Source: Rhizobium sp. R634 (GTDB lineage: Bacteria; Pseudomonadota; Alphaproteobacteria; Rhizobiales; Rhizobiaceae). Taken from it: a DNA stretch of 64,000 nucleotides. This document shows, piece by piece, positions 8,084 to 18,392 of the stretch. Every line of letters starts with the position of its first letter. Position 1 is the first letter of the stretch. The notes under the pieces were generated by a model. That model was not told where the DNA came from, ran no database searches, and saw only the letters and a list, made by a program, of their open reading frames with translations. The position numbers and the translations under genes were made by a program. The stretch lies in contig NZ_LOKW01000011.1 of the NCBI RefSeq assembly GCF_002211305.1, forward strand, positions 26,661 through 90,660. Direction: 5' to 3'.

Positions 8084-10468
8084 ATGGAAAAGCATGTCTC
8101 GACCGCCGCTCCGACAGACGCCGAACTCGCCCTGATCGACCGCTACTGGCGGGCCGCCAACTATCTCTCGGTCGGCCAGATCTACCTGCTTGCCAATCCG
8201 CTGCTGCGCGAGCCGCTGAAACCGGAGCACATCAAGCCGCGCCTGCTCGGCCACTGGGGCACGACGCCCGGCCTCAACTTCATCTATGCGCATCTCAACC
8301 GCCTCATCCGCGCCCGCGATCTCGATGTCATCTATATGTGCGGCCCGGGCCACGGCGGCCCGGGCATGGTCGCCAACACCTATCTCGAAGGCAGCTACAG
8401 CGAAATCTATCCCGATATTTCCGAGGATGCCGAAGGCATGCGCAAGCTCTTCCGGCAATTCTCCTTTCCCGGCGGCATTCCGAGCCATGCGGCGCCGGAA
8501 ACGCCCGGATCGATCCACGAAGGCGGCGAACTCGGCTACGCCCTCGTCCATGCCTATGGCGCCGCCTTCGACAATCCCGACCTCATCGTCGCCTGCGTCG
8601 TCGGCGACGGCGAGGCCGAGACCGGGCCGCTGGCCGCAAGCTGGCATTCCAACAAGTTCCTGAACCCCGCCCGCGACGGCGCCGTCCTGCCGATCCTGCA
8701 CCTGAACGGCTACAAGATCGCCAACCCCACGATTCTCGGCCGCGCGAATGATGACGACCTCAGGCATCTCTTCGAAGGCTACGGCTACGAACCGTTCTTC
8801 GTCGAAGGCCATGAGCCGCGCGACATGCATCAGAAGATGGCCTCGACCCTCGATCGGATCTTCGACCGCATCGGCGAGATCCGCAGGCAGGCCCGTAACG
8901 GTGAGGCCGGGGACGGTTGCCCGCACTGGCCGATGATCGTGCTGCGCAGCCCAAAGGGCTGGACCGGCCCGAAGGAGGTCGACGGCAAGAAGGTGGAAGG
9001 CTTCTGGCGCGCCCATCAGGTGCCGGTCTCCAACTGCCGCGAGAATGAGGCTCATCGCAAGATCCTCGAAGACTGGATGCGCGGCTATGATCCGGAAGAC
9101 CTGTTCGGCCTCGACGGCCGGCTGAAACCGGAGCTGCGCGCACTCGCCCCTGCCGGCAAACGCCGCATGGGCGCCAATCCCCATGCCAATGGCGGCTTGC
9201 TGCGCAAGGAATTGGCCGTGCCCGATATCCGCGACTATGCGGTCGATATCGGTAAACGCGGCAGCGTCAATGCTCAGTCGACGGAGATCCTCGGCCATTA
9301 CCTGCGCGACACGATGAAGCTCAACACGGAGGCTGCCAACTTCCGCATTTTCGGCCCCGACGAAACGGAATCGAACCGCCTCGGCAGCGTCTTCGAAGTC
9401 ACCGAGCGCGTCTGGATGGAGGATATCGAACCCTACGACGTCAAACTCTCCCGCGACGGACGCGTCATGGAGGTGCTCTCCGAGCATCTCTGCCAGGGCT
9501 GGCTGGAGGGCTACCTGCTGACCGGCCGGCACGGCCTCTTTTCCTGCTACGAGGCCTTCATCCACATCATCGATTCCATGTTCAACCAGCATGCCAAATG
9601 GCTGAAGGTGACGCGCGAACTCGAATGGCGAAAGCCGATCTCATCGCTGAACTATCTGCTGACCTCGCATGTCTGGCGCCAGGACCATAACGGCTTCAGC
9701 CACCAGGACCCGGGCTTCGTCGATCTCGTCGCCAACAAGAAGGCCGATATCGTCCGCATCTACCTGCCGCCGGACGCCAACACCCTGCTCTGGGTCGGCG
9801 ATCATTGCCTGCGCACCTACGACCGCGTCAACGTGATCGTCGCCGGCAAGCAGCCGGAGCCGCAATGGCTATCGATGGACGAGGCGGTAAAACATTGCGA
9901 AGCCGGAATCGGCATCTGGCACTGGGCGAGCAACGAGGAAGACACGATCTCACCCGATCTCGTCATGGCCTGCGCCGGCGACGTACCGACCATGGAGACG
10001 CTCGCCGCCGTCGATCTCTTACGCAAGGCCATCCCGGAGCTGAAGATCCGCACCGTCAACGTCGTCGACCTGCTGGCGCTGCAATCCAGCGACCAGCATC
10101 CGCACGGCCTTTCCGACGAAGCCTTCGACGCGATCTTCACATCGGACAAGCCTGTCATCTTCGCCTATCACGGCTATCCCTATCTCATCCACCGCCTGAC
10201 CTATAAGCGCACCAACCACGAAAACATCCACGTCCGCGGCTTCATCGAGGAGGGAACGACGACGACGCCCTTCGACATGACCGTCCTCAACCAGCTCGAC
10301 CGCTTCCATCTCGCCATCGAAGCCATCGAGCGCGTCCCCGGCCTGAAGGAAAAGGCAGGTGAAACCCTCGCAGCCCTCCGCGGCAAGCTTGCCGCGCATC
10401 ACGACTATGTCAGGGAACATGGCGAGGACATGCCGGAGGTGAGTGGATGGGTGTGGCCGGCGCCGTGA
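8084..10468 (+). CDS. xfp: Xylulose-5-phosphate/fructose-6-phosphate phosphoketolase
   Basis: A 794-residue thiamine-diphosphate enzyme of full family length. Visible motifs are [10 protein letters not shown] (about 54-63), [14 protein letters not shown] (about 86-99), the TPP/Mg site [12 protein letters not shown] (about 173-184) and, in the second domain, [11 protein letters not shown]. It cleaves xylulose-5-phosphate or fructose-6-phosphate with phosphate to acetyl-phosphate and an aldose phosphate. GGGAGAAAT lies just before ATG 8084. The preceding ackA would convert its product to acetate with ATP gain. Which of the two substrates is preferred cannot be read from the sequence. Confidence 0.96.
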   Translation: MEKHVSTAAPTDAELALIDRYWRAANYLSVGQIYLLANPLLREPLKPEHIKPRLLGHWGTTPGLNFIYAHLNRLIRARDLDVIYMCGPGHGGPGMVANTYLEGSYSEIYPDISEDAEGMRKLFRQFSFPGGIPSHAAPETPGSIHEGGELGYALVHAYGAAFDNPDLIVACVVGDGEAETGPLAASWHSNKFLNPARDGAVLPILHLNGYKIANPTILGRANDDDLRHLFEGYGYEPFFVEGHEPRDMHQKMASTLDRIFDRIGEIRRQARNGEAGDGCPHWPMIVLRSPKGWTGPKEVDGKKVEGFWRAHQVPVSNCRENEAHRKILEDWMRGYDPEDLFGLDGRLKPELRALAPAGKRRMGANPHANGGLLRKELAVPDIRDYAVDIGKRGSVNAQSTEILGHYLRDTMKLNTEAANFRIFGPDETESNRLGSVFEVTERVWMEDIEPYDVKLSRDGRVMEVLSEHLCQGWLEGYLLTGRHGLFSCYEAFIHIIDSMFNQHAKWLKVTRELEWRKPISSLNYLLTSHVWRQDHNGFSHQDPGFVDLVANKKADIVRIYLPPDANTLLWVGDHCLRTYDRVNVIVAGKQPEPQWLSMDEAVKHCEAGIGIWHWASNEEDTISPDLVMACAGDVPTMETLAAVDLLRKAIPELKIRTVNVVDLLALQSSDQHPHGLSDEAFDAIFTSDKPVIFAYHGYPYLIHRLTYKRTNHENIHVRGFIEEGTTTTPFDMTVLNQLDRFHLAIEAIERVPGLKEKAGETLAALRGKLAAHHDYVREHGEDMPEVSGWVWPAP

Positions 10469-10623
10469 GCCGAAGAGCAGGCACAATTCGCCGGAAGGGC
10501 CAATCGCGCTTTGGCTGGATTGATTATTTCAGCAGCGTCGGGCAAGCTTAGTCTCGACGAAGAAACTATGGGCAATGCACGTAGAGAAAATAAGCAGAAA
10601 TTGAATACGACGCTCGAGATACA

Positions 10624-10983
10624 ATGTTTTTTTCTATAAGAAGTTTAAAGGTTTTAGATGTAATAGCGGCATTGCTGCTGGTTTTGGAAATTGTTTACAT
10701 TTGGAAAAACGTTCATTTTTATACAAACTGGGAATTATATAATATTTACACAACAGGACATTATCGCAACTTCAAAAAAATAGGAGAAAATGACAAAATG
10801 TTCGTTGCTGTCAACAAAATGATCAACTGCAACGAAGCCACCATGGGTAAGGCAGATAGAATTGATATCGCGACATCTTCTGTCTTTTTTATACAGACAG
10901 CGATGTTCCTCGAAGTGAGTTTTAAGAAAACCGAGAATGGCCAATGCATCGATCAGATGATGTTTAGAAGCATGCCCGGTTAA
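10624..10983 (+). CDS. AT-rich hypothetical membrane protein, 119 residues
   Basis: The frame and its flanks (about 10500-11040) are strikingly AT-rich compared with all neighbours, with codons such as ATA, TTT and AAA. The product has one N-terminal membrane helix (VIAALLLVLEIVYIW), then a polar domain rich in Lys, Asn and Phe with two cysteines (MINCNEA, NGQCIDQ). No convincing ribosome-binding site precedes ATG 10624. I do not recognise a family. Composition points to recent acquisition or a remnant of foreign DNA; it may not be expressed. Confidence 0.5.
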   Translation: MFFSIRSLKVLDVIAALLLVLEIVYIWKNVHFYTNWELYNIYTTGHYRNFKKIGENDKMFVAVNKMINCNEATMGKADRIDIATSSVFFIQTAMFLEVSFKKTENGQCIDQMMFRSMPG

Positions 10984-11069
10984 GGAATCCTGGAGAAAAG
11001 CGAGCAATTGATGCGATATAGACCGCATAGGGAGTTATTGGCGAGTGACTGTTCTGACAATCGCCACCG

Positions 11070-11960
11070 CTACACACCTTCGAGCCGAACCTTCTCCTTC
11101 ATGCGCCAGACCCGCGGTGTTTCTCCCGTATATTTGAGGAAGAAGCGGGAGAAATAGGCGGGATCGGCAAAGCCGAGCCGAAAGCCGATTTCCTGAACGC
11201 TGCCGAGCGTAAAGACCAGCTGACGCTTCGCCTCCTCGACAAGCTTGCCGGCGACCAGTTCATGCGGCGTGCTGCCGGTCATCGACCGGACGATCCGGGT
11301 GAGATGCGTCGGCGAAAGCCCGAGTTCCCTGGCATAGAAGGATGCGGGCTTGTGGGATCGAAAATGCTGCTGAATGAGCTCGCCCAGCATCTCCATCCGT
11401 CGCTCGTTTTCGTTTGACGAAAGCTCCCGCGCATTCCCCTCATGGGAAATCCGCGCCGTCAGCCGCAGCGCCAGGGCGACGTAGGCTGCCAAGACCTCGT
11501 TGCGGCCACTGCGGCGGTTTTCGAATTCGTCGCCCAGCCGCCGTAGCGTCTGCATCACATGGGCAGCCTCGGCATGATCGGGATCGAGCGGCGTCAGATG
11601 CGGCGTCGCCAGCCATTCGCCGAGATGGCTCCGCTCGCCGGGCGGATGGCTCAGATAGGACCGCAATATGGTGATGACGAGACCGTCGATATCGCGTGAA
11701 AAACGAAAGCCGTGATGGAGCCCGGGCGGAACCGTAATGACCGCCGGCGGCCGGATGGCATGGCTCTTCTCGCCGAAGATTGCATCGCCCGAACCGGCTT
11801 CGATGTACAATATCTGAAAGAAGCTCTCGTGACGGTGGAGGCGGATTTCCCATTGATGCAGGCTGCTGCGGGAGCGAATTGTTTCGCAATGCAACCAGAA
11901 TTCCGGCGATCGCCCGATGTTTTCGCCGTAGAGCTCGTAGGTCGGTATATGTCTGCTCAT
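11070..11960 (-). CDS. AraC-family regulator, probable PobR-type activator of pobA
   Basis: A 296-residue protein with an N-terminal cupin-like sensing domain (RLHRHESFFQILYIEAGSG; about residues 30-110) and a C-terminal double helix-turn-helix of AraC type (about 200-290) including FYARELGLSPTHLTRIVR and IGFRLGFADPAYFSRFFLK. It is divergent from pobA across about 118 bases, the usual arrangement of PobR in rhizobia, so it probably activates pobA in response to 4-hydroxybenzoate. ATG 11960 is chosen because the open frame beyond it would run into the promoter region. The ligand is inferred from context. Confidence 0.82.
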   Translation of the reverse strand: MSRHIPTYELYGENIGRSPEFWLHCETIRSRSSLHQWEIRLHRHESFFQILYIEAGSGDAIFGEKSHAIRPPAVITVPPGLHHGFRFSRDIDGLVITILRSYLSHPPGERSHLGEWLATPHLTPLDPDHAEAAHVMQTLRRLGDEFENRRSGRNEVLAAYVALALRLTARISHEGNARELSSNENERRMEMLGELIQQHFRSHKPASFYARELGLSPTHLTRIVRSMTGSTPHELVAGKLVEEAKRQLVFTLGSVQEIGFRLGFADPAYFSRFFLKYTGETPRVWRMKEKVRLEGV

Positions 11961-12048
11961 CGGCTCCCTCCCGCGCCAATGTTCGATTAGTGCAATTTTT
12001 AGGCTGGAATGTCCATTGTGGCGATCCGGCCGGCGCGGCAGAATCTGA

Positions 12049-13251
<1,203 letters not shown>

Positions 13252-13317
13252 CAGAATGATTTGAGGCAGACGTAAACCACATCGACGGCTGTCCCCTCGA
13301 CATGGAATCATAATCGG

Positions 13318-13359
13318 ATGGTGATGGGTTAGGGCTTTTATTTCATTTTACATCACCAT
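13318..13359. promoter_or_regulatory. Inverted repeat upstream of the ABC transporter operon
   Basis: ATGGTGATG at 13318-13326 is the exact reverse complement of CATCACCAT at 13351-13359, with a 24-base AT-rich spacer. It lies about 80 bases before the binding-protein gene and after pobA. It could be an operator for the transporter operon or a weak terminator for pobA. Confidence 0.35.
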
Positions 13360-13435
13360 TTCGCATGACAAGCTAACGCGCAATTTTTGCGGCTAGCAAA
13401 GACGGCGCTGGAGTGCGCCAACAAGGGAGAGAGAC

Positions 13436-14608
13436 ATGAAGAAACTGCTTCTGGCCGCCGCCGCGGCAATCGCCATCGGCACGAGCGCCTATGCCGACAC
13501 CATCAAGGTTGGCGTCATCGGCCCGTTCTCCGGTCCGTTCGCGCTTCAGGGCAAGAATTTCAAGGCCGGCATCGACGCCTATATGGCTGTCAACGGCAAC
13601 AAGGTCGGCAGCGATACGGTCGAGATCGTCTATCGCGACGTGCCCCAGGCCGATCCCGCCCAATCCAAGGCGCTGGCACAGGAGCTGATCGTCAAGGAAA
13701 AGGTCCAATATCTCGCCGGCTTCTATTTCACCCCCGATGCCATGGCGGTGACGCCGATCCTGAAGCAGGGCAACGTGCCGATGGTCATCATGAACGCCGC
13801 CACCTCGGCGATCGTCACCAAGAGCCCGCTCGTCGTGCGCACCTCGTTTACGACCTGGCAGACCTCGACGCCCATCGCCAAGGTCGCCTTCGACGCCGGC
13901 GTCAAGAAGGTGATCTCGGTCGTCAGCGATTACGGCCCGGGCATCGATGCCGAGAATGCCTTCAAGACCGGCTTCGAGAAGGCCGGCGGTCAGGTGGTCG
14001 AGGCGATCCGCATGCCGCTTGCAACCAACGACTTCAGCCCGATCATGCAGCGCATCAAGGATTCCGGCGCTGAGGGCGTTTTCGCCTTCCTGCCGTCGGG
14101 ACCGACGACGCTCGGCTTCGTCAAGGCTTACAATGAAAACGGCCTGAAGGCGGCCGGCATCAAGTTCTTCGCACCTGGCGATCTGACCCAGGAATCCGAT
14201 CTGCCGGCGCTCGGCGACGCCGCACTCGGCATCCAGACGACCTTCCACTATGCCGTTTCGCACGACTCGCCCGAGAACAAGGCCTTCGTCGAGGCGGCTT
14301 CCAAGGCGATCGGCAACAAGGCCGAACTCTCCTTCCCCGCAGTCAGCGCCTATGACGGCATGTATGTCATCTACAAGATGATCGAGGTGACGGGCGGCAA
14401 GCAGGATGCTGAGAAGGCCGTCGATGCGGTGAAGGGCCTTTCGTGGGTCAGCCCGCGCGGCCCGGTTTCGATCGATCCGGAAAGCCGGCATATCACCCAG
14501 AACATCTATCTCCGTGAAGTCGTCAAAGCCGATGACGGGACCTACATCAACAAGGAGGTCCAGACCTTCGAGAAGCAGGGCGATCCGGGCCTGGCCGCCG
14601 CCAAGTAA
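13436..14608 (+). CDS. ABC transporter substrate-binding protein, branched-chain amino acid type
   Basis: A 390-residue periplasmic protein with a clear signal peptide (MKKLLLAAAAAIAIGTSAYA) and the Peripla_BP_6 (LivJ-like) fold: IKVGVIGPFSGPFA at the mature N-terminus, FYFTPDAMAVTP and SDYGPGIDAENAF. It is the first gene of a five-gene transporter set (binding protein, two permeases, two ATPases). Because it directly follows pobR-pobA, the ligand may be 4-hydroxybenzoate or a related aromatic acid, as known for some LivJ-like proteins of other alphaproteobacteria. Only the transporter family is certain. GGGAGAGA precedes ATG 13436. Confidence 0.9.
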   Translation: MKKLLLAAAAAIAIGTSAYADTIKVGVIGPFSGPFALQGKNFKAGIDAYMAVNGNKVGSDTVEIVYRDVPQADPAQSKALAQELIVKEKVQYLAGFYFTPDAMAVTPILKQGNVPMVIMNAATSAIVTKSPLVVRTSFTTWQTSTPIAKVAFDAGVKKVISVVSDYGPGIDAENAFKTGFEKAGGQVVEAIRMPLATNDFSPIMQRIKDSGAEGVFAFLPSGPTTLGFVKAYNENGLKAAGIKFFAPGDLTQESDLPALGDAALGIQTTFHYAVSHDSPENKAFVEAASKAIGNKAELSFPAVSAYDGMYVIYKMIEVTGGKQDAEKAVDAVKGLSWVSPRGPVSIDPESRHITQNIYLREVVKADDGTYINKEVQTFEKQGDPGLAAAK

Positions 14609-14674
14609 TATCCGGCGTCCGGTTAAGCGGCGGGCCCGCGCATCGAGCCCGCCGCATCGAAGCAAGGTATTTCC

Positions 14675-15538
14675 ATGCAGACAGTCTTCAGCATAGCCGT
14701 CGACGCCTTTGCCTATGGCATGGTGCTCTTCGTGATATCCATCGGCCTTTCCGTGACCATGGGGCTGATGCGTGTCGTCAACCTGGCGCACGGCGCCTTC
14801 GCCATGATCGGCGGCTACATCGCTTCCTATGCGGCACGCGACCTCAGCCTTGGCTATGCGGTCGCGGTCATCGCCGCCGTCGTCGCCACGATCATCATCG
14901 CAATCCCGCTCGAACGCTTTCTCTACCGCCGGATCTATGGCGCACCTGAACTGACCCAGGTGCTGATGACCATCGGCATCACCTTCTGCGTCATCGGCAT
15001 TGCAAACTATGCAATGGGGCCGACACTGAAGACCATACCGCTTGCCGGCGCCCTGCAGGGCTCGGCCGACCTCGGCTTCCGCACCATTCCCGTGCACCGG
15101 CTTTTCGTCATCCTTTGCGGCCTGGTGGTCGCAGTCGCGCTCTGGTTCGCCATCGACCGAACCAGTTTCGGCGTGAAGCTGCGCGCCTCCGTCGACGATG
15201 CGGCGATGGCTGCCGCGCTCGGCGTGCGCACCGAAATCATCTATGCGGTCAGCTTTGCCGTCGCCGTCGGCCTTGCCGCCTTTGGCGGCGTGGTCGGCGC
15301 CGAGCTCCTGCCGGTCGAACCCTATTACGCGCTGCGATACATGGTCACCTTCCTGGTCGTCGTCTCGGTCGGCGGCGCGGGCTCCATTCCCGGCGCGCTG
15401 ATCGCCTGCCTGCTGCTCGGCGCGATCGATACGACGGGACGCTATCTGATGCCGGAATTCGGCGAATTCTTCTTTTATCTCGCCGTGATCGCCATCATCT
15501 GCGTCTTCCCGCGCGGCCTTGCCGGAAGGGTGAAATGA
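14675..15538 (+). CDS. ABC transporter permease, LivH type
   Basis: A 287-residue inner-membrane permease with about eight helices and family segments SIGLSVTMGLMRVVNLAHG near the N-terminus and KLRASVDDAAMAAALGV in the cytoplasmic coupling loop (about residues 169-185). It would form a heteromeric channel with the LivM-type permease that starts one base after its stop codon. It belongs to the transporter set following pobA. Confidence 0.92.
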   Translation: MQTVFSIAVDAFAYGMVLFVISIGLSVTMGLMRVVNLAHGAFAMIGGYIASYAARDLSLGYAVAVIAAVVATIIIAIPLERFLYRRIYGAPELTQVLMTIGITFCVIGIANYAMGPTLKTIPLAGALQGSADLGFRTIPVHRLFVILCGLVVAVALWFAIDRTSFGVKLRASVDDAAMAAALGVRTEIIYAVSFAVAVGLAAFGGVVGAELLPVEPYYALRYMVTFLVVVSVGGAGSIPGALIACLLLGAIDTTGRYLMPEFGEFFFYLAVIAIICVFPRGLAGRVK

Positions 15539-15539
15539 C

Positions 15540-16541
15540 ATGGCGCTCGTCATGAACAGTGAAAACGAACGTCTCCAGAATCGGCGCGGCTTCAGCGGCG
15601 ATCTCGCCGGATTGGCGGTCATCATCGCAATCGGCACGATCGGCTATTTTGCCTTCCCGGATAATCTCGCGCTGCTGACGCGGATGATCACCATCGCCCT
15701 GCTCGTCCTGTCGCTCGATCTGGTGACCGGTTATTGCGGCGTCGCGACACTCGGCCATGCCGCGCTTTTCGGCTCCGGCGCCTATGCCGCCGGGATCCTG
15801 TCGGCGCATTACGGCATCAACGATCCGCTGCTGATGATGCTTGCCGGCATTGCCGCCGGTGCGATCGCCGGGCTGCTGTCAGGCACGATCATCCTGCGTG
15901 CGCATGGATTGCCGCAGCTCGTGCTGTCGATTGCCCTCATCCACCTCTTCCATGAATTCGCCAACAAAGCCTCGTCCTGGACGGGAGGCAGCGATGGGCT
16001 GTCCGGCATTGCGCCGGACCCGATCTTCGGCCTTTTCGAATTCGATCTCTACGGTCAAACCGCCTTCTTTTTCGGAATGGCGCTGCTGCTTGTCGTCTTC
16101 GTGCTGCTGCGCTTTCTGGTCCGCTCGCCCTTCGGCATGCTCTGCCGCGGCGTCAGGCAGGATCCCTTGCGCATCCGCGCCATGGGCGGCTCGCCGAAGG
16201 CGGCGCTCATCAGAATGTACATCATATCAGGCGCCGTTGCCGGTGTCGGCGGCGCGCTGAACGCGATCTCGACCCAGGTCGTCGGCCTCGACAGCCTGTC
16301 CTTCAACCAATCGGCCGAAGCGCTTGTCATGCTCGTGCTCGGCGGCACCGGTTCCCTCTTCGGGGCGCTCTCCGGCACCGTCATCTTCATGCTCTTCGAG
16401 GATTACGTCTCCGCAGCCAATCCCTTCCACTGGCTGACCATGGTCGGCGCACTGCTGATCGCCGTCGTGCTCTTTGCGCCGAAAGGCCTCTTCGGCACGG
16501 CCGCCGCCTTCGTCAGCCGCCGGAAGGAGGCGCGCGCATGA
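15540..16541 (+). CDS. ABC transporter permease, LivM type
   Basis: A 333-residue permease with about eight helices, containing GYCGVATLGHAALFGSGAYA and the coupling-loop stretch GVRQDPLRIRAMGGSPKAAL. It starts at ATG 15540, one base after the LivH-type stop; an alternative ATG at 15552 exists. Its stop overlaps the following ATPase gene by four bases (ATGA), so translation is probably coupled. It pairs with the upstream permease in the same importer. Confidence 0.92.
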   Translation: MALVMNSENERLQNRRGFSGDLAGLAVIIAIGTIGYFAFPDNLALLTRMITIALLVLSLDLVTGYCGVATLGHAALFGSGAYAAGILSAHYGINDPLLMMLAGIAAGAIAGLLSGTIILRAHGLPQLVLSIALIHLFHEFANKASSWTGGSDGLSGIAPDPIFGLFEFDLYGQTAFFFGMALLLVVFVLLRFLVRSPFGMLCRGVRQDPLRIRAMGGSPKAALIRMYIISGAVAGVGGALNAISTQVVGLDSLSFNQSAEALVMLVLGGTGSLFGALSGTVIFMLFEDYVSAANPFHWLTMVGALLIAVVLFAPKGLFGTAAAFVSRRKEARA

Positions 16542-17302
16542 GCCCGGTCTTCGAAGTCTCCAATCTCCGGAAAGCCTTCGGCGGGCTCGCCGTCACCAAC
16601 GATGTCTCGCTGGCGATGGCGCCGGGCGACCGCATCGCGCTGATCGGTCCGAACGGCGCCGGCAAGACCACCTTCGTCAATCTCGTCACCGGCAATCTCT
16701 CACCCGATTCCGGCGAGGTTCGCCTCGGCGGCGAGGCGGTGACGAAGATCGATGCGATCGGCAGGGTCAAGCGCGGCCTGGTGCGATCCTTTCAGGTGAC
16801 GCGGCTTTTCCAGGACATGACGCCCGCCGAACATGTGGCGCTTGCCGTCCTTCAGCGCGACGGAAAGACGAAGCGGATGTTCGGAAACTTCCTGTCGATG
16901 CCCGATGTCATGGCGGAGGTCGACGAACTCCTGGGGAAACTCGGGCTGGCTTCGCTGATGCACCGGAAGGTGAGCGAGATCGCCTATGGCCAGCAGCGGC
17001 TGCTCGAAATCGCTGTGGCGCTGGCCCTGAAGCCGAAGGTGCTGCTGCTGGACGAGCCGGCCGCCGGCGTGCCGCAGAGCGATACCGGCCGCATAGAGCA
17101 GGCGCTTGCCGATCTGCCCGGCGATCTCGCCGTGCTGATGATCGAACACGACATGGATCTCGTCTTCCGTTTTGCCAAGCGCGTCATCGTACTTGCGGCA
17201 GGCGCAATCATCTTCGATGGCCTGCCGGCCGATGTCACCAAGGATGCCCGCGTGCGCGAGGCCTATCTCGGGAGCTATGCCAATGCCAGCCATATCGCTT
17301 GA
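16538..17302 (+). CDS. ABC transporter ATPase, LivG type
   Basis: A 254-residue ATPase with Walker A GPNGAGKTTF (about residues 38-47), Walker B VLLLDEPAAGV and the H-loop MIEHDMDLV. The ABC signature, at about 146-152, is the degenerate SEIAYGQQR seen in this subfamily, and the LivG-specific insert (RSFQVTRLFQDMTPAEHVAL) is present. It overlaps the upstream permease by four bases and the downstream ATPase by 20 bases. It powers the importer together with the LivF-type ATPase. Confidence 0.93.
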   Translation: MSPVFEVSNLRKAFGGLAVTNDVSLAMAPGDRIALIGPNGAGKTTFVNLVTGNLSPDSGEVRLGGEAVTKIDAIGRVKRGLVRSFQVTRLFQDMTPAEHVALAVLQRDGKTKRMFGNFLSMPDVMAEVDELLGKLGLASLMHRKVSEIAYGQQRLLEIAVALALKPKVLLLDEPAAGVPQSDTGRIEQALADLPGDLAVLMIEHDMDLVFRFAKRVIVLAAGAIIFDGLPADVTKDARVREAYLGSYANASHIA

Positions 17303-17999
17303 GGTCGATAATCTCTCGGCCGGCTATGGGCCGACGCGGGTGCTGGAAGGCATTTCCTTCTCGGTGCCGGCAGGCGCACGGCTTGCCGTGCTCGGCCGCA
17401 ACGGCATGGGCAAGACGACGCTGCTCGCAACGCTTGCCGGACAGACCAGGCGCTATGACGGCCACATCCGCCTCGGCGATCTGGATGTCACCGCAGCACC
17501 CAGCGCGGCGCGGGCGCATAAGGGCCTGGGTTATGTGCCGCAGACGCGCTGCGTCTTCCCGACGCTGACCGTCGAAGAGAACCTCTTCGTCGGCCTGAAG
17601 GCGCGGCCGAAAACGGCGCTGGAGGAAGCCTACGCGATGTTCCCGCGCCTGAAGGAGCGCCGCCGCAACCTCGGCAGCCAACTCTCCGGCGGCGAGCAGC
17701 AGATGCTTTCCACCGCCCGCACCATTCTCGGCCGTCCTTCCGTGCTGCTGCTCGATGAACCGCTCGAAGGCCTGGCGCCCGTTATTTGCGAGGAACTCAT
17801 GGCCGCCTTCGCCGAACTCGCCAAGTCGGGCGACATGACGATCCTCCTCGTCGAGCAGCGCATCCAAAGCGCGCTCGACTTCGCCGACCAGGTCATCATT
17901 CTCGAACGCGGCAGACTGGCCTGGGCTGGAACGCCAAAAAGCCTGTCGGACGATCATCAGGTGGTCGAGAGCCTGCTCGGGGTCGGCGGCCTGCACTGA
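17283..17999 (+). CDS. ABC transporter ATPase, LivF type
   Basis: A 238-residue ATPase, last gene of the importer operon. It has Walker A GRNGMGKTTL, signature QLSGGEQQM, Walker B VLLLDEPLEGLAP and H-loop ILLVEQRIQ. ATG 17283 is preferred because GGGA at 17270-17273 sits at a suitable distance; ATG 17277 is possible. The start lies within the 3' end of the LivG-type gene. No terminator hairpin is obvious after the stop. Confidence 0.92.
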   Translation: MPAISLEVDNLSAGYGPTRVLEGISFSVPAGARLAVLGRNGMGKTTLLATLAGQTRRYDGHIRLGDLDVTAAPSAARAHKGLGYVPQTRCVFPTLTVEENLFVGLKARPKTALEEAYAMFPRLKERRRNLGSQLSGGEQQMLSTARTILGRPSVLLLDEPLEGLAPVICEELMAAFAELAKSGDMTILLVEQRIQSALDFADQVIILERGRLAWAGTPKSLSDDHQVVESLLGVGGLH

Positions 18000-18392
18000 A
18001 GCCCGGGGGGCCAAGCCGGCGAAATTGTCCGCCGAATCCATCGTGGCGTGAGGTTGGATCTGGGCCCTGATCGCAGCCAATGCAGTATATCGTCATGACG
18101 ACGTCGTGCTTGGCCTGTCATTATTATCGCGCCTGAAGGGTTTCAGCGACAAATCAAGACATCGCATCGGCAGGATGATCGACGAAACGGCATTTCGGCA
18201 ACAACAGCTATGAAAGATTCAACATAGACAGGACAGACATCAACATCGATTGCTCAGTTGAGATTTTTGAGCTGCGGACAATCCGGACTTATTGGTCTTC
18301 GCAGCTAGAATAATCTGCCGCTCCATCAAATTTCATTGCCAGACACCCCACAAGGTTGCATAGTCAAATAGAACATCAAACGGGAGGTAGAA
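18000..18392. other. Intergenic space before the VCBS-domain gene
   Basis: About 390 bases without a supported gene. The left part follows the transporter operon; the right part (18150-18392) is relatively AT-rich and probably holds the promoter of the VCBS protein. I see no repeat, RNA gene or clear operator here. Confidence 0.5.

Noticed and set aside
13373..15637. A very long open frame on the minus strand opposite the importer genes
   Set aside because: It has low-complexity, Asp/Arg/His-rich composition with no domain, and lies opposite clearly recognised genes; it arises from high GC content at third codon positions.
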